From the NCBI RefSeq assembly GCF_947179115.1, contig NZ_CAMXCI010000004.1, positions 143,382 through 207,381 on the forward strand: 64,000 nucleotides of DNA. Reading direction: 5' to 3'. The notes below the pieces were generated by a model, which had not been told where the DNA came from, ran no database searches, and was given only the letters and a program-made list of their open reading frames with translations. Position 1 is the stretch's first letter, and the number at the start of each line of letters is the position of its first letter. The position numbers were made by a program, and so were the translations under genes. Of this stretch, positions 56,485-64,000 are shown piece after piece. The stretch is from Commensalibacter papalotli. GTDB taxonomy: Bacteria > Pseudomonadota > Alphaproteobacteria > Acetobacterales > Acetobacteraceae.

Positions 56485-57093
56485 ATGACACAACACTCCT
56501 TTTTTCCAAAACAAGATCTCATTCTTACCAAAAACAATGTACGCCTCGAACCTTTAACATTACAACATATATCAGGATTACAAAAAATCACTGATGAAGA
56601 GGACTTGTGGAAATTACGGGTCACAGTTATTCCTCATCCCTCGAAAGTTAAAGATTATATCACTGAAGCACTTGAGGCAAAATCACGCAAAGAACGTTAC
56701 CCTTTTGCTGTAATAGAAGATACAACAGGAAAAATCATTGGCACTACCAGCTTTTTTGAAATTACGCCCGATGTGCGGAGGCTTGAAATCGGCTATACGT
56801 GGTATGCAAAAAATATGCAAAGAACGCACGTAAACACAAATTGCAAATCTTTATTATTAGAATATGCTTTTGAACAACTTCGAACCAATATAGTTGTACT
56901 TCGCACCGATATTTTTAATTTTAAAAGTCAAAAAGCCATTGAAAGGCTTGGTGCCAAAAAAGATGGGATTTTACGAGGACATATTTTAAGACAAGATGGC
57001 ACCATTCGTGACACTATTGTCTATACAATTGCAGCGAGTGAATGGCCAAACATTAAAATTCACTTATCAGCATTACTAAATGGTTTATACTAA
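56485..57093 (+). CDS. GNAT N-acetyltransferase, RimJ/RimL-like
   Basis: 202 residues from the ATG at 56485; the longer frame needs a TTG. GNAT fold: VRLEPLTLQHISGLQKITDE at the start, FAVIEDTTGKIIGTTSF, LEIGYTWYAKNMQRTHVNTN and the acetyl-CoA binding region near LLLEYAFEQLRTNIVVLRTD then NFKSQKAIERLGAKKDGILR. These are typical of the enzymes that acetylate N-terminal or small-molecule amines; substrate unknown. It starts five bases after lysR and its stop overlaps gmhB on the other strand by 9 bases. Confidence 0.85.
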   Translation: MTQHSFFPKQDLILTKNNVRLEPLTLQHISGLQKITDEEDLWKLRVTVIPHPSKVKDYITEALEAKSRKERYPFAVIEDTTGKIIGTTSFFEITPDVRRLEIGYTWYAKNMQRTHVNTNCKSLLLEYAFEQLRTNIVVLRTDIFNFKSQKAIERLGAKKDGILRGHILRQDGTIRDTIVYTIAASEWPNIKIHLSALLNGLY

Positions 57094-57612
57094 ACAATGC
57101 TGCTTTAAAATATCTTGAATAAAGATATCCAAATTATTACCTTGAAATAAATAGCCTGGGATATTGGCATTTTGCGCAGCCTGAATATCACTATCCCTAT
57201 CACCAATTAAAAAAGAATGCGCACGATCAATAGGCCATTCTTGTATGGCTCGTTCTATCATTCCAGCCTCGGGTTTACGATCAGGATGCTCTTGACGATA
57301 AGCTTCAATTACTGCGTCTGGATGATAAGGACACAAATAAAAACCATCTATATGGGCATTGTATTTTTCAAGGTCCTCGACGATATAACTGTGAAATTGA
57401 TGAACATCAGCTTCGGTGAAATATCCTCTGGCCACCCCGGATTGATTCGTTACAACAATCACTAGAAGTCCTAAACGATTCATCTTGGCAATTGCATGCC
57501 CTGCGCCATCAATTAATTTCAAATCCTCTTTGCGATAAGGATAGCCAGTATCAAGATTAATAATACCGTCTCGATCAAGGAAAACACATGGTTTCAATTT
57601 AGTTTGTGACAT
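57085..57612 (-). CDS. gmhB: HAD phosphatase, D-glycero-D-manno-heptose-1,7-bisphosphate 7-phosphatase-like
   Basis: 175 residues. HAD motifs I-IV: VFLDRDGIINLDTGY, VVTNQSGVARGY, the Lys of RKPEAGM and FLIGDRDSDIQAA. It dephosphorylates heptose bisphosphate on the way to ADP-heptose for LPS. The zinc loop is degenerate: YLCPYHPDAV keeps Cys and His, but the second half reads EHPDRKP, where the E. coli type has a CDCRKP pair. It therefore probably does not bind zinc. Some GmhB relatives also lack the site, so activity is not excluded. Confidence 0.8.
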   Translation of the reverse strand: MSQTKLKPCVFLDRDGIINLDTGYPYRKEDLKLIDGAGHAIAKMNRLGLLVIVVTNQSGVARGYFTEADVHQFHSYIVEDLEKYNAHIDGFYLCPYHPDAVIEAYRQEHPDRKPEAGMIERAIQEWPIDRAHSFLIGDRDSDIQAAQNANIPGYLFQGNNLDIFIQDILKQHCLV

Positions 57613-57840
57613 ATTTAAAGTCCAATATTAATCAATGTTTGATGGCTTATTATAAAAATACAATCTATCTTTTAATTCTAGCAAAAGTATTTTTTACTTT
57701 ATTGAAAAATTGGTTAAAAATACAAAAAAAAATGGTCTTTTTTTACTTTTTCAGAAAATATGATATGATTCACGCTTAATATAATTTATATAATTTTGAT
57801 TTTATTCAAATTATAACATTAAAAGGCAGAATATTATTGG

Positions 57841-59289
57841 ATGATAAATAAAATTACCAGCTACCCTCGCTCTATACTTTATTTAAGCACCTGTTTTATT
57901 ATGACCTTGCATTGCGCCTCTGCCTTTGCAAAACCAGTGTTACATCAAAAGAAAAACAAACATTTTGATCATATCATTGATCACAGAGATAACTCTGATG
58001 AAGAAGTTTCTGATTTAAATAACCCTCAAGGGAACCCCGACAGCGATCCCACTCAACAATTGTTACTTGGAGGTGTTAATAAGTATCTTGATCAATATGG
58101 CATCCAACTAGGCCTAAGCTGGCTTTCTGAAACCGCAGGAATTATACATGGCGGGAAAAGAAAAGGGGCTGATTATGCCCATCAAGTTGCTTTTTCTGTG
58201 GATATGGATTGGGAGAAAATCATCGGTTGGAAAGGATTTTCAACCCATATGATGATTCTAAATCTGGCTGGTCGAAATGCCAGTACCGATTATATTGGAG
58301 ATACTCAAATCCAAGCACAAGAAATCCAAGGTGGCGGATATGGCCGTTTTTTTCATATGAACTATGTCTATGGCCTACAAAAACTTTGGGACGATCGTGT
58401 AGAAATCAGATTTGGACGTGATAGTGTTGGAAACAACTTTGCACTCAGCCCTTTTGCTTGTCAGTTCATGTTAATCGCCACTTGCGGACAACCACGAAGC
58501 ATTCAATCACAGCAAGGCTTTACCCCTTGGCCTGGAACGAATTGGGGAGCAAAGATCCTTTATCGACCCACCAAAAATACTTATGTCCAAGTTGGGGCTT
58601 ATGAAAGTTCTCCTTGGGGAAAAGGAAAAGGTGGCCCTGCTGGGTTTAACTGGGGCGTTGGTGCTGCAACTGGCGCATTCGTTCCTGTGGAATTTGGGTA
58701 TGACTCAAATTTTGGTAAAAAACATCTTAATGGTTATTTGCGCATAGGCGCAGGTCTAGACACCAGCCGTTTTGATACATGGTCCGCCAAAGCTACAGGG
58801 TCTGGTAAAAAAGATAATCGTGCTCAATATTGGATCATGATGGGACAAATGATTCATCGTAATGATGCTGTCAAAGATCATGGATTATATGTTATTGCAA
58901 ACTGGGGGCATGACTCTCCTACGACGGCGAATTTCAAAGATTTGTATAATATCGGTATATTAGATCGTGGCTTTTGGCATGCCAGACCTTACGATCAGTT
59001 TGGCCTAATGATGACTTATTATACCGTTCCCAGAGGGTTAAGTCGCGCGCAACAATATCAAATCAATAATGGAATGGTCTCTGGAGGGAATGGAATCTAT
59101 AGCGGCTTATTAAACGGTGCCCCAGGAATTCAATCAAATAGTATGTTATTCGAGGCGAACTATGGTATTTCTGTGTATCGTGGTATAATGATTATGCCTG
59201 TGTTTGAATTTTTCCACAATGTGGCTGCTACACGTAATACATATAAAGATGCTGCTGTATTAGGCTTCAGAACGAATGTTGTTTTCTAA
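57841..59289 (+). CDS. oprB: Carbohydrate-selective porin of the OprB family
   Basis: 482 residues. Signal peptide (about residues 1-31, cleavage after AFA). Mature domain of a 16-strand beta barrel: INKY-(L)-DQYGIQLGLSWLSETAG at the start, QKLWDDRVEIRFGRDSVGNN, FTPWPGTNWGAKILYRPTKN and FGLMMTYYTVPRGLS near the C-terminus; last residue is Phe. It lets sugars (glucose-type in Pseudomonas) cross the outer membrane. Placed between gmhB and a small exported protein. The specificity is not readable. Confidence 0.88.
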   Translation: MINKITSYPRSILYLSTCFIMTLHCASAFAKPVLHQKKNKHFDHIIDHRDNSDEEVSDLNNPQGNPDSDPTQQLLLGGVNKYLDQYGIQLGLSWLSETAGIIHGGKRKGADYAHQVAFSVDMDWEKIIGWKGFSTHMMILNLAGRNASTDYIGDTQIQAQEIQGGGYGRFFHMNYVYGLQKLWDDRVEIRFGRDSVGNNFALSPFACQFMLIATCGQPRSIQSQQGFTPWPGTNWGAKILYRPTKNTYVQVGAYESSPWGKGKGGPAGFNWGVGAATGAFVPVEFGYDSNFGKKHLNGYLRIGAGLDTSRFDTWSAKATGSGKKDNRAQYWIMMGQMIHRNDAVKDHGLYVIANWGHDSPTTANFKDLYNIGILDRGFWHARPYDQFGLMMTYYTVPRGLSRAQQYQINNGMVSGGNGIYSGLLNGAPGIQSNSMLFEANYGISVYRGIMIMPVFEFFHNVAATRNTYKDAAVLGFRTNVVF

Positions 59290-59396
59290 CCAATTTAATT
59301 TTTAAAATATTAAATATTGCCATGATTTGATATTAACTTTTAAGGATAGAATCCTATATTTTCCTCTAAAAGAACTTGATAAGGATATTTATTCTT

Positions 59397-59855
59397 ATGT
59401 TAAACATAAAATACTTTTTATATAGTTTTGCCTTGGGAATTATTGCTTTTGGAATGACAAGTAACCAACAAACCTATGCACGTAATCACCACAAAAATAG
59501 TCCGCCTCCCCCTGTAGTCGAAGTCCCCAAGGACCACCATCTTAATCCTCGACAAAGCTCTGATGACATTTCCCCTTTTGCAAAAAAAGCCGCTGAAAAT
59601 GCTCGCCAACAACAAGCCGAATTACAACAACAAGACTTAAAAAATAAAAACGGCCCCGCAGCTCTTTTGCCAGGCCGTTATACTAAACGCTCGCAAAAAA
59701 TTAACGGTACAGAAGGATGGGTCAACAGCAAACGCCAACGTGGTAAATATGATATGGGTCTTAATATGCCTGTTCCTCAAACAGCAGACCCAACACAAAA
59801 TAAAACTAGAGGTGTTTTTCGCAGAGCTATGCCCGTTTACGAGCCTAATTACTGA
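59397..59855 (+). CDS. Small exported protein, Pro- and Gln-rich
   Basis: 152 residues from the ATG at 59397, with AAGG about 13 bases upstream. Signal peptide with cleavage after TYA (hydrophobic part LYSFALGIIAFGM). The mature chain is low in hydrophobics: PPPPVVEVPKDHH, then AENARQQQAELQQQDL, GYT-type basic blocks (RYTKRSQKINGTEGW) and a tail with Pro-(x)-Tyr-Glu-Pro. No known domain recognised. Follows oprB on the same strand by about 110 bases; overlaps the next convergent gene by 11. Confidence 0.65.
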   Translation: MLNIKYFLYSFALGIIAFGMTSNQQTYARNHHKNSPPPPVVEVPKDHHLNPRQSSDDISPFAKKAAENARQQQAELQQQDLKNKNGPAALLPGRYTKRSQKINGTEGWVNSKRQRGKYDMGLNMPVPQTADPTQNKTRGVFRRAMPVYEPNY

Positions 59856-60546
59856 TTTTCTGTGGTAAGATACTTGCAATACGTTTCTTAGCCTCTTGTA
59901 TCATTTCTACAAGAGGCTGTTTATGACTGTATAAATCAACAATAGGCGCACCATTAAAAGTGATTTGATCAAAGGTGGCTATTTTTCTTTCCATTGAATG
60001 TAATCGATGATCAGGTTTACGTTGCATCGCAGTTTCAAGATCGACATTTAACCGAATAACCAAATCAGGTTTATGACTTACCATCCAATTATATAAACGA
60101 CGCTCGCAACGAGTAAGGAAACGAGCTATTAAACTTTTAGGATAATCAACCGTTAAATCTGGCCCATCTAGCCCACCAATGACTGAAGTCTGAGGATAAC
60201 GATCCGTAACAATTAAAAAGCCCTGTTTTTTTAACCGAAGCATTTTATAAAATCGATAAACGCGCCTTAAAGATAATAAAAATATAACCAAAGCAACGCC
60301 TGCTTTTGGTCCTTGTTCAGCGCGTGCAGCATGAGATTTTCCAGAAATCTTTTTATCTAATTTTTTCCCTAATAAAGGAAGCTTGGCAATCTTACGTCCA
60401 ATCGTTCCTGTTTGGCGCCCTAAATGACATGAACGCACAGGATAATCCCCCTTTAACCATTCACAAATTTCAGCCGTAACAGTCGATTTTCCCGAACCGT
60501 CAACACCAATAATCGCAATAATGGGCAAGTATGAATCTTTTTTCAT
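59845..60546 (-). CDS. Thymidylate-kinase-like P-loop kinase (paralogue 1)
   Basis: 233 residues. Walker A IIGVDGSGKSTVTAEICEWL near residue 12; DRYPQTSVIGGLDGP is the DR-Y motif of the TMPK superfamily; LNVDLETAMQRKPDH is the LID-type segment. It carries an unusually basic insert (residues 45-75) and a hydrophobic helix (about residues 82-96) not in canonical TMPK. Related across its length to the divergent gene at 60804 (GRKI, DRYPQT and LN-D-(x)-A-QRK-DH blocks). True substrate unknown; a housekeeping tmk is not implied. Confidence 0.75.
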   Translation of the reverse strand: MKKDSYLPIIAIIGVDGSGKSTVTAEICEWLKGDYPVRSCHLGRQTGTIGRKIAKLPLLGKKLDKKISGKSHAARAEQGPKAGVALVIFLLSLRRVYRFYKMLRLKKQGFLIVTDRYPQTSVIGGLDGPDLTVDYPKSLIARFLTRCERRLYNWMVSHKPDLVIRLNVDLETAMQRKPDHRLHSMERKIATFDQITFNGAPIVDLYSHKQPLVEMIQEAKKRIASILPQKISN

Positions 60547-60803
60547 AAATTATATTCTTTAAACCTTATTTAGCTGTCACTATATTACAATAAATTACGA
60601 TAAAATGTGATTTGATTTATCAATATAAACTATTATAAGTCGCTCTATTATGCTATCACCTCTGTATAAACACAATAGTCTTAATCATGACTTGATGATA
60701 AACTATCACAGAAATGAGAGAATATTGATTAGTATATTATACACAATAAAAACGCTCACATCATTTGTGCCTAATAAATAGTTAAAGTTTTAGAAAATTA
60801 TAT

Positions 60804-61502
60804 ATGTCGTACCAAAACCCTCCTAAACAATTAGCCCCTTTGATAGCTTTTATTGGGTGTGATGGCTCAGGAAAATCTACACTCAGTATTGATTTAACCA
60901 ATTCATTATCAAAATTACGCCCAACTAAACGCTGTTACCTAGGACAAGGCTCTGGTAATATCGGTCGCAAAATAAAAGAAATAAAACTCATAGGCCCCTT
61001 CTTAGATCGTATTATCGATAAAAAAGCTTCTACAGCAAGGAAAAAAGGCAATAAAATCCCTGGCGTTTTAACCGCCATTGTTATTTTTATATTTTCTTGC
61101 GTCCGCTTTTATCATTTCAAACAAATGATGAATTTACGAAAAAAAGGAGTCACTATCATTACAGACCGCTATCCACAAACTGAGGTCAGTGGATTTTACG
61201 ATGGTCCTGGGTTATCTGCTGCTCATACAAATAACTGGTTTATCTCTAAACTCGTCAAGTGCGAATATAAACTTTATGAGCAAATGGCCTCTGAGAAACC
61301 TGATCTTATTTTTCGTTTAAATATCGATGTTGACACGGCTTTTCAACGTAAACAAGATCACGACTATGATCTGTTGAAAGCCAAAGTGGAAGTTACCCCA
61401 AAGCTTTCATTTAAAAATGCACATATTGTTGATATTGATGCAACAATACCATACAAAGAGGTTTATCAAACTGTAACGGATATGGTAAAACAAGTTCTAT
61501 AA
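60804..61502 (+). CDS. Thymidylate-kinase-like P-loop kinase (paralogue 2)
   Basis: 232 residues. Walker A FIGCDGSGKSTLSIDLTNSL, the DRYPQTEVSGFYDGPGL block and LNIDVDTAFQRKQDHDYD. Same extended basic linker and hydrophobic helix (IVIFIFSCVRFYHF) as paralogue 1, so they share a specialised function. Divergently transcribed from it across 257 bases. It is followed by PAP2 and CHAD-like genes on the same strand, a likely operon. Confidence 0.75.
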   Translation: MSYQNPPKQLAPLIAFIGCDGSGKSTLSIDLTNSLSKLRPTKRCYLGQGSGNIGRKIKEIKLIGPFLDRIIDKKASTARKKGNKIPGVLTAIVIFIFSCVRFYHFKQMMNLRKKGVTIITDRYPQTEVSGFYDGPGLSAAHTNNWFISKLVKCEYKLYEQMASEKPDLIFRLNIDVDTAFQRKQDHDYDLLKAKVEVTPKLSFKNAHIVDIDATIPYKEVYQTVTDMVKQVL

Positions 61503-61528
61503 GGTTTCTCTTTTATTGGGGTAGATTA

Positions 61529-62146
61529 TTGTCTTTTCATTATAAATCGCTCTTTGTCAGTGGAATGGCTTTATTTTGTATTGCTATTCTAATTGCATTA
61601 TTTACGACATGGGACGCTACGCTCAGTCATATTTTAGTATATTCTCCTTCTGATTATGATGTCCCCCTTGTTAAAGCCATTTCCAAAATAGGCTCTTTTA
61701 CAATCATTACTCCGCTTACGCTGTTATTGGGGGGGTGGTTATGGTTCAAAAAACGTGCTTATGAAGCCATCTGGGTTTTAATTACAATGGGCTCATGTAG
61801 AATAGTATTTACATTATTAAAGCTTGCTGTCGGCAGAGCTCGCCCTATATTTGATGAGCCTTTAACTCATGCAATCAGCTATAGTTTCCCTAGTGGGCAT
61901 TCTGTCAATTCACTTGCATTTTTATTTGTCTGTTATTTCATATTTGATCAAAAACGATCTATGTTAATTCTTTGCATACTTGGATCCCTGCTCATTGGAT
62001 GGTCCAGGTTAGCCTTGGGTGCACATTGGTGCAGCGATGTTCTTGCAGGATGGGGAGGTGGTTTAATGTGGGTTTCTTTGGCCTATCAAGCAAAAGTATC
62101 TATCCCTTTACAAAATTACATTAATCAATATTTACCGCGCCAATAA
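61529..62146 (+). CDS. PAP2-family membrane phosphatase
   Basis: 205 residues from a TTG at 61529 (GGGGT is about 8 bases upstream); a later ATG at 61565 would cut into the first helix. Phosphatase motifs are complete: KLAVGRARPIF (KxxxxxxRP), FPSGHSVNS (PSGH) and SRLALGAHWCSDVLAG (SRxxxxxHxxxD). Six membrane helices. It removes phosphate from a lipid or isoprenyl phosphate such as undecaprenyl diphosphate or phosphatidic acid. Tight spacing (26 and 39 bases) to the kinase and CHAD-like genes. Confidence 0.9.
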   Translation: MSFHYKSLFVSGMALFCIAILIALFTTWDATLSHILVYSPSDYDVPLVKAISKIGSFTIITPLTLLLGGWLWFKKRAYEAIWVLITMGSCRIVFTLLKLAVGRARPIFDEPLTHAISYSFPSGHSVNSLAFLFVCYFIFDQKRSMLILCILGSLLIGWSRLALGAHWCSDVLAGWGGGLMWVSLAYQAKVSIPLQNYINQYLPRQ

Positions 62147-62185
62147 TATTTTTACAAAAATTTGATATATAAAAAAGAGAATAAA

Positions 62186-63064
62186 ATGATATTCAAAAAA
62201 AACGTTTCTATTCACGCTAAACAAATCGTTGATTTTGAACGTTTTCATTTCTCGGAAGAACAATGTCAGCAACTTTATGACATGATCTGTGTAGATGATA
62301 AAGTTGATTTACAAAGCACTCTACCCAGCCACATAAATTTTGATTATACACAAAAACAGCTTATCGAAGGTTTTATGATCAGCCGTCAACTTTGGTTAGA
62401 AGGCATATTAGATAAACGATTCCCAGAAATTGTTAAGCAACTTTGTTCTTCATATCATATATCTGAAGAAGACAAAGTCATATACAAAATGGTAAGAGCT
62501 AAATTTAAACATCTTTGTTATGCTTGCCGAGGCTTCGATGAACGCCACAAACCTCCATTTTTACTAGGGCGTACCACAGCATTATTAGGTATCATCCAAG
62601 ATGGCTTTAAACATAAAAAAGCTAATATCGTCATTCCTAACGCCTTGCTCTTAAACGCACTTTGGAATAAAAAAGGGCAATCTTTACTGAAAAAAGAAGT
62701 CTATCGTTTTTTCCCTTGTGACGTTGAAAGTTTCACTTCTGCGGTTAATAAACGTGTAACATTTATACAAAACGAAACTCAACAAAATTCGACTGTTTCA
62801 GCGCATCAATTTCATACACTTAGAAAACAAATGAGTATGTTATCTGCTGTATATGGCACGTTTGATGTATTATTCCCCTCGTCTTACCATCATCAAACGT
62901 TTCAATATCTAGCAACGATTAATGGCCTTATGGGCGACTACCACGACATATTGATAGAGCGAAAAATAAATAAAACTCAAAATTACTTTTTTGATCATTT
63001 TATAATACCTGAAGAAATATCATCAAGATTAGCTAACTTCATTAAACATTTTACAACAAAGTAG
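62186..63064 (+). CDS. CHAD-domain-like protein
   Basis: 292 residues from the ATG at 62186 (the longer frame uses TTG), with AAAAGAGA about 8 bases before. An all-helical, basic protein. The last third, HQFHTLRKQMSMLSAVYGTF then LATINGLMGDYHDILIERKI, follows the CHAD pattern of (H)-(x2)-(R)-(K) ... L-(x)-ALQ-(x)-LG-(x)-(N/D)D. Residues 110-125 (RAKFKHLCYACRGFDERHK) give a second basic patch. CHAD domains bind inorganic polyphosphate. Here the family assignment is by eye and the first 100 residues are unassigned. Same strand and tight spacing with PAP2 and the kinase. Confidence 0.5.
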   Translation: MIFKKNVSIHAKQIVDFERFHFSEEQCQQLYDMICVDDKVDLQSTLPSHINFDYTQKQLIEGFMISRQLWLEGILDKRFPEIVKQLCSSYHISEEDKVIYKMVRAKFKHLCYACRGFDERHKPPFLLGRTTALLGIIQDGFKHKKANIVIPNALLLNALWNKKGQSLLKKEVYRFFPCDVESFTSAVNKRVTFIQNETQQNSTVSAHQFHTLRKQMSMLSAVYGTFDVLFPSSYHHQTFQYLATINGLMGDYHDILIERKINKTQNYFFDHFIIPEEISSRLANFIKHFTTK

Positions 63065-63312
63065 AATTTAGATTAATTCCCCTTAAATAATGAAAGAATT
63101 TCTATGTAATAATTTTCTGTCAAAGTTATTTCCTATCCATATTTCTGATCTACAGATAATATTCCATAAAGCCTCAGTTTAACAAACTTATATTCTTCTA
63201 GCTGAGCAAATCTCTTACTAAATTACAAAAAAATAAAGAATTAGGAATAAAACTTGTAACTTTAGAACCAAAATAAAAAGATTTAGTTAAATCGGGACTT
63301 TTTTTATAAGAT

Positions 63313-63594
63313 CTACAATATTAAAATTATACAAATAATCATCTGATTATTTATGATATAAATCAAAAGTTCATAAGATAGTAACTCTTTAGAGATCATA
63401 TCAAAAACCTTATTATTGCATTTATTGAGCAATATAATCGCATGTAATAAAGACAAAGGTATAGGTAAATTATCCTTGATTAATCCTGAATGACGAATAG
63501 GAATAACAGAATTATTTTTATCATTAAAACACAATACATTAAAAATATGATCTACAAAATCGAACGATCTATGCCCACTTAATATACTAAGCAT
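63313..63594 (-). CDS. Hypothetical 93-residue frame, doubtful
   Basis: An uninterrupted minus-strand frame ending in a hydrophobic NNQMIICIILIL tail. Codon composition is AT-rich like the spacers. The piece SGLIKDNLPIPLSLLHAIIL looks folded, but no family is recognised. It could be a scrap of a lost gene. The surrounding 63065-63312 holds no other frame. Confidence 0.25.
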   Translation of the reverse strand: MLSILSGHRSFDFVDHIFNVLCFNDKNNSVIPIRHSGLIKDNLPIPLSLLHAIILLNKCNNKVFDMISKELLSYELLIYIINNQMIICIILIL

Positions 63595-63866
63595 TAATGA
63601 TATTTCTTGACAAGGTTAGTTGATACTATAATGAATTTCTTTTTTAACTGTATAGATCTCAACGTTTAAATTCATAGAAGCTATTATATTTATTGATATG
63701 GAGAATTAGATATTATAAATGACTTTATACACTTTTAAGAGATGCTAATGAGTATTATATTTACAACTTTAAGATGTGTGTTATCGTATAAGTTGTAATA
63801 TTTAGATTATGATAAACTTGAAGGATCTAAAATTACTTTGTACTTCTTCAGTCTCTACTTTTTTAG

Positions 63867-63904
63867 CCCATATGTAATTATAATTAGGACATATGGGTTT
63901 TTTT
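63867..63904 (+). terminator. Plus-strand intrinsic terminator without an evident gene
   Basis: CCCATATGT (63867-63875) pairs perfectly with ACATATGGG (63889-63897) around a 13-base loop, followed by seven T. The minus-strand side has no equal T tract right after the stem. No plus-strand protein gene lies in the 800 bases upstream, so it may end a small RNA or be a leftover. Confidence 0.65.
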
Positions 63905-63923
63905 AGTTTATTTATTGAGATAT

Positions 63924-64000
<77 letters not shown>

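Noticed and set aside
63607..63632. TTGACA and TATAAT as a promoter
   Set aside because: The spacer is only 14 bases; kept as a weak hint in the orphan-terminator finding, not as a feature.

Overview
The window is AT-rich (about one third G+C by eye) and carries an alphaproteobacterial core gene order: tatB-scpB-scpA-SPOR-argS-dgt, then dcd-murA-hisG-hisD-infA-maf, and rng-yacG-tRNA-Phe. Combined with Hint-domain surface proteins, an E. coli-like cytochrome bd operon, an OprB sugar porin, a Tat-dependent dehydrogenase with a triple-heme cytochrome c, and a polyol dehydrogenase, this suggests a low-GC, host-associated acetic acid bacterium (Acetobacteraceae, Commensalibacter-like). That assignment is inferred from gene content only.

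Layout. 0-7 kb: housekeeping genes on the minus strand (protein export, chromosome condensation, a SPOR cell-envelope protein, arginyl-tRNA synthetase, a dNTPase), then exonuclease III. 7-11.3 kb: two paralogous DXD glycosyltransferases and two related small exported proteins. 11.3-17.5 kb: glk, a 44-codon basic protein, dcd, murA, hisG, hisD, infA, maf. 17.5-27.9 kb: an accessory block that appears inserted between maf and rng. It holds a GT61 glycosyltransferase, a dead sugar O-acetyltransferase, a badly decayed two-partner-secretion (haemagglutinin/TpsB) locus with two dead lipoprotein genes, and an intact 1218-residue repeat protein with a Hint domain. 27.9-29.4 kb: rng, yacG and tRNA-Phe resume the core order.

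29.4-35 kb: a ribbon-helix-helix-like protein with an operator-like repeat upstream, a strikingly E. coli-like ProP transporter, and two glycosyltransferases. 35.6-46.2 kb: a Tat-exported spermidine-dehydrogenase-like flavoprotein with a triple-heme cytochrome c, then a polyprenyl-phosphate-sugar cluster (membrane protein, GtrA, UbiA/DPPR-synthase-like, divergent PAP2), then patD, a double SnoaL protein and gabT. Together spdH, patD and gabT would take spermidine through 4-aminobutanal and GABA to succinate semialdehyde. 46.3-52.9 kb: the cytochrome bd operon (cydAB, an extended CydX and an extra 32-residue membrane peptide) and its assembly transporter cydDC.

53-64 kb: a sorbitol-dehydrogenase-like SDR, YceI, LysR, GNAT, GmhB, OprB, and a group made of two divergent thymidylate-kinase-like paralogues, a PAP2 phosphatase and a CHAD-like protein. 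The window ends with an initiator tRNA on the minus strand. No rRNA, CRISPR array, intact insertion sequence or prophage was seen.
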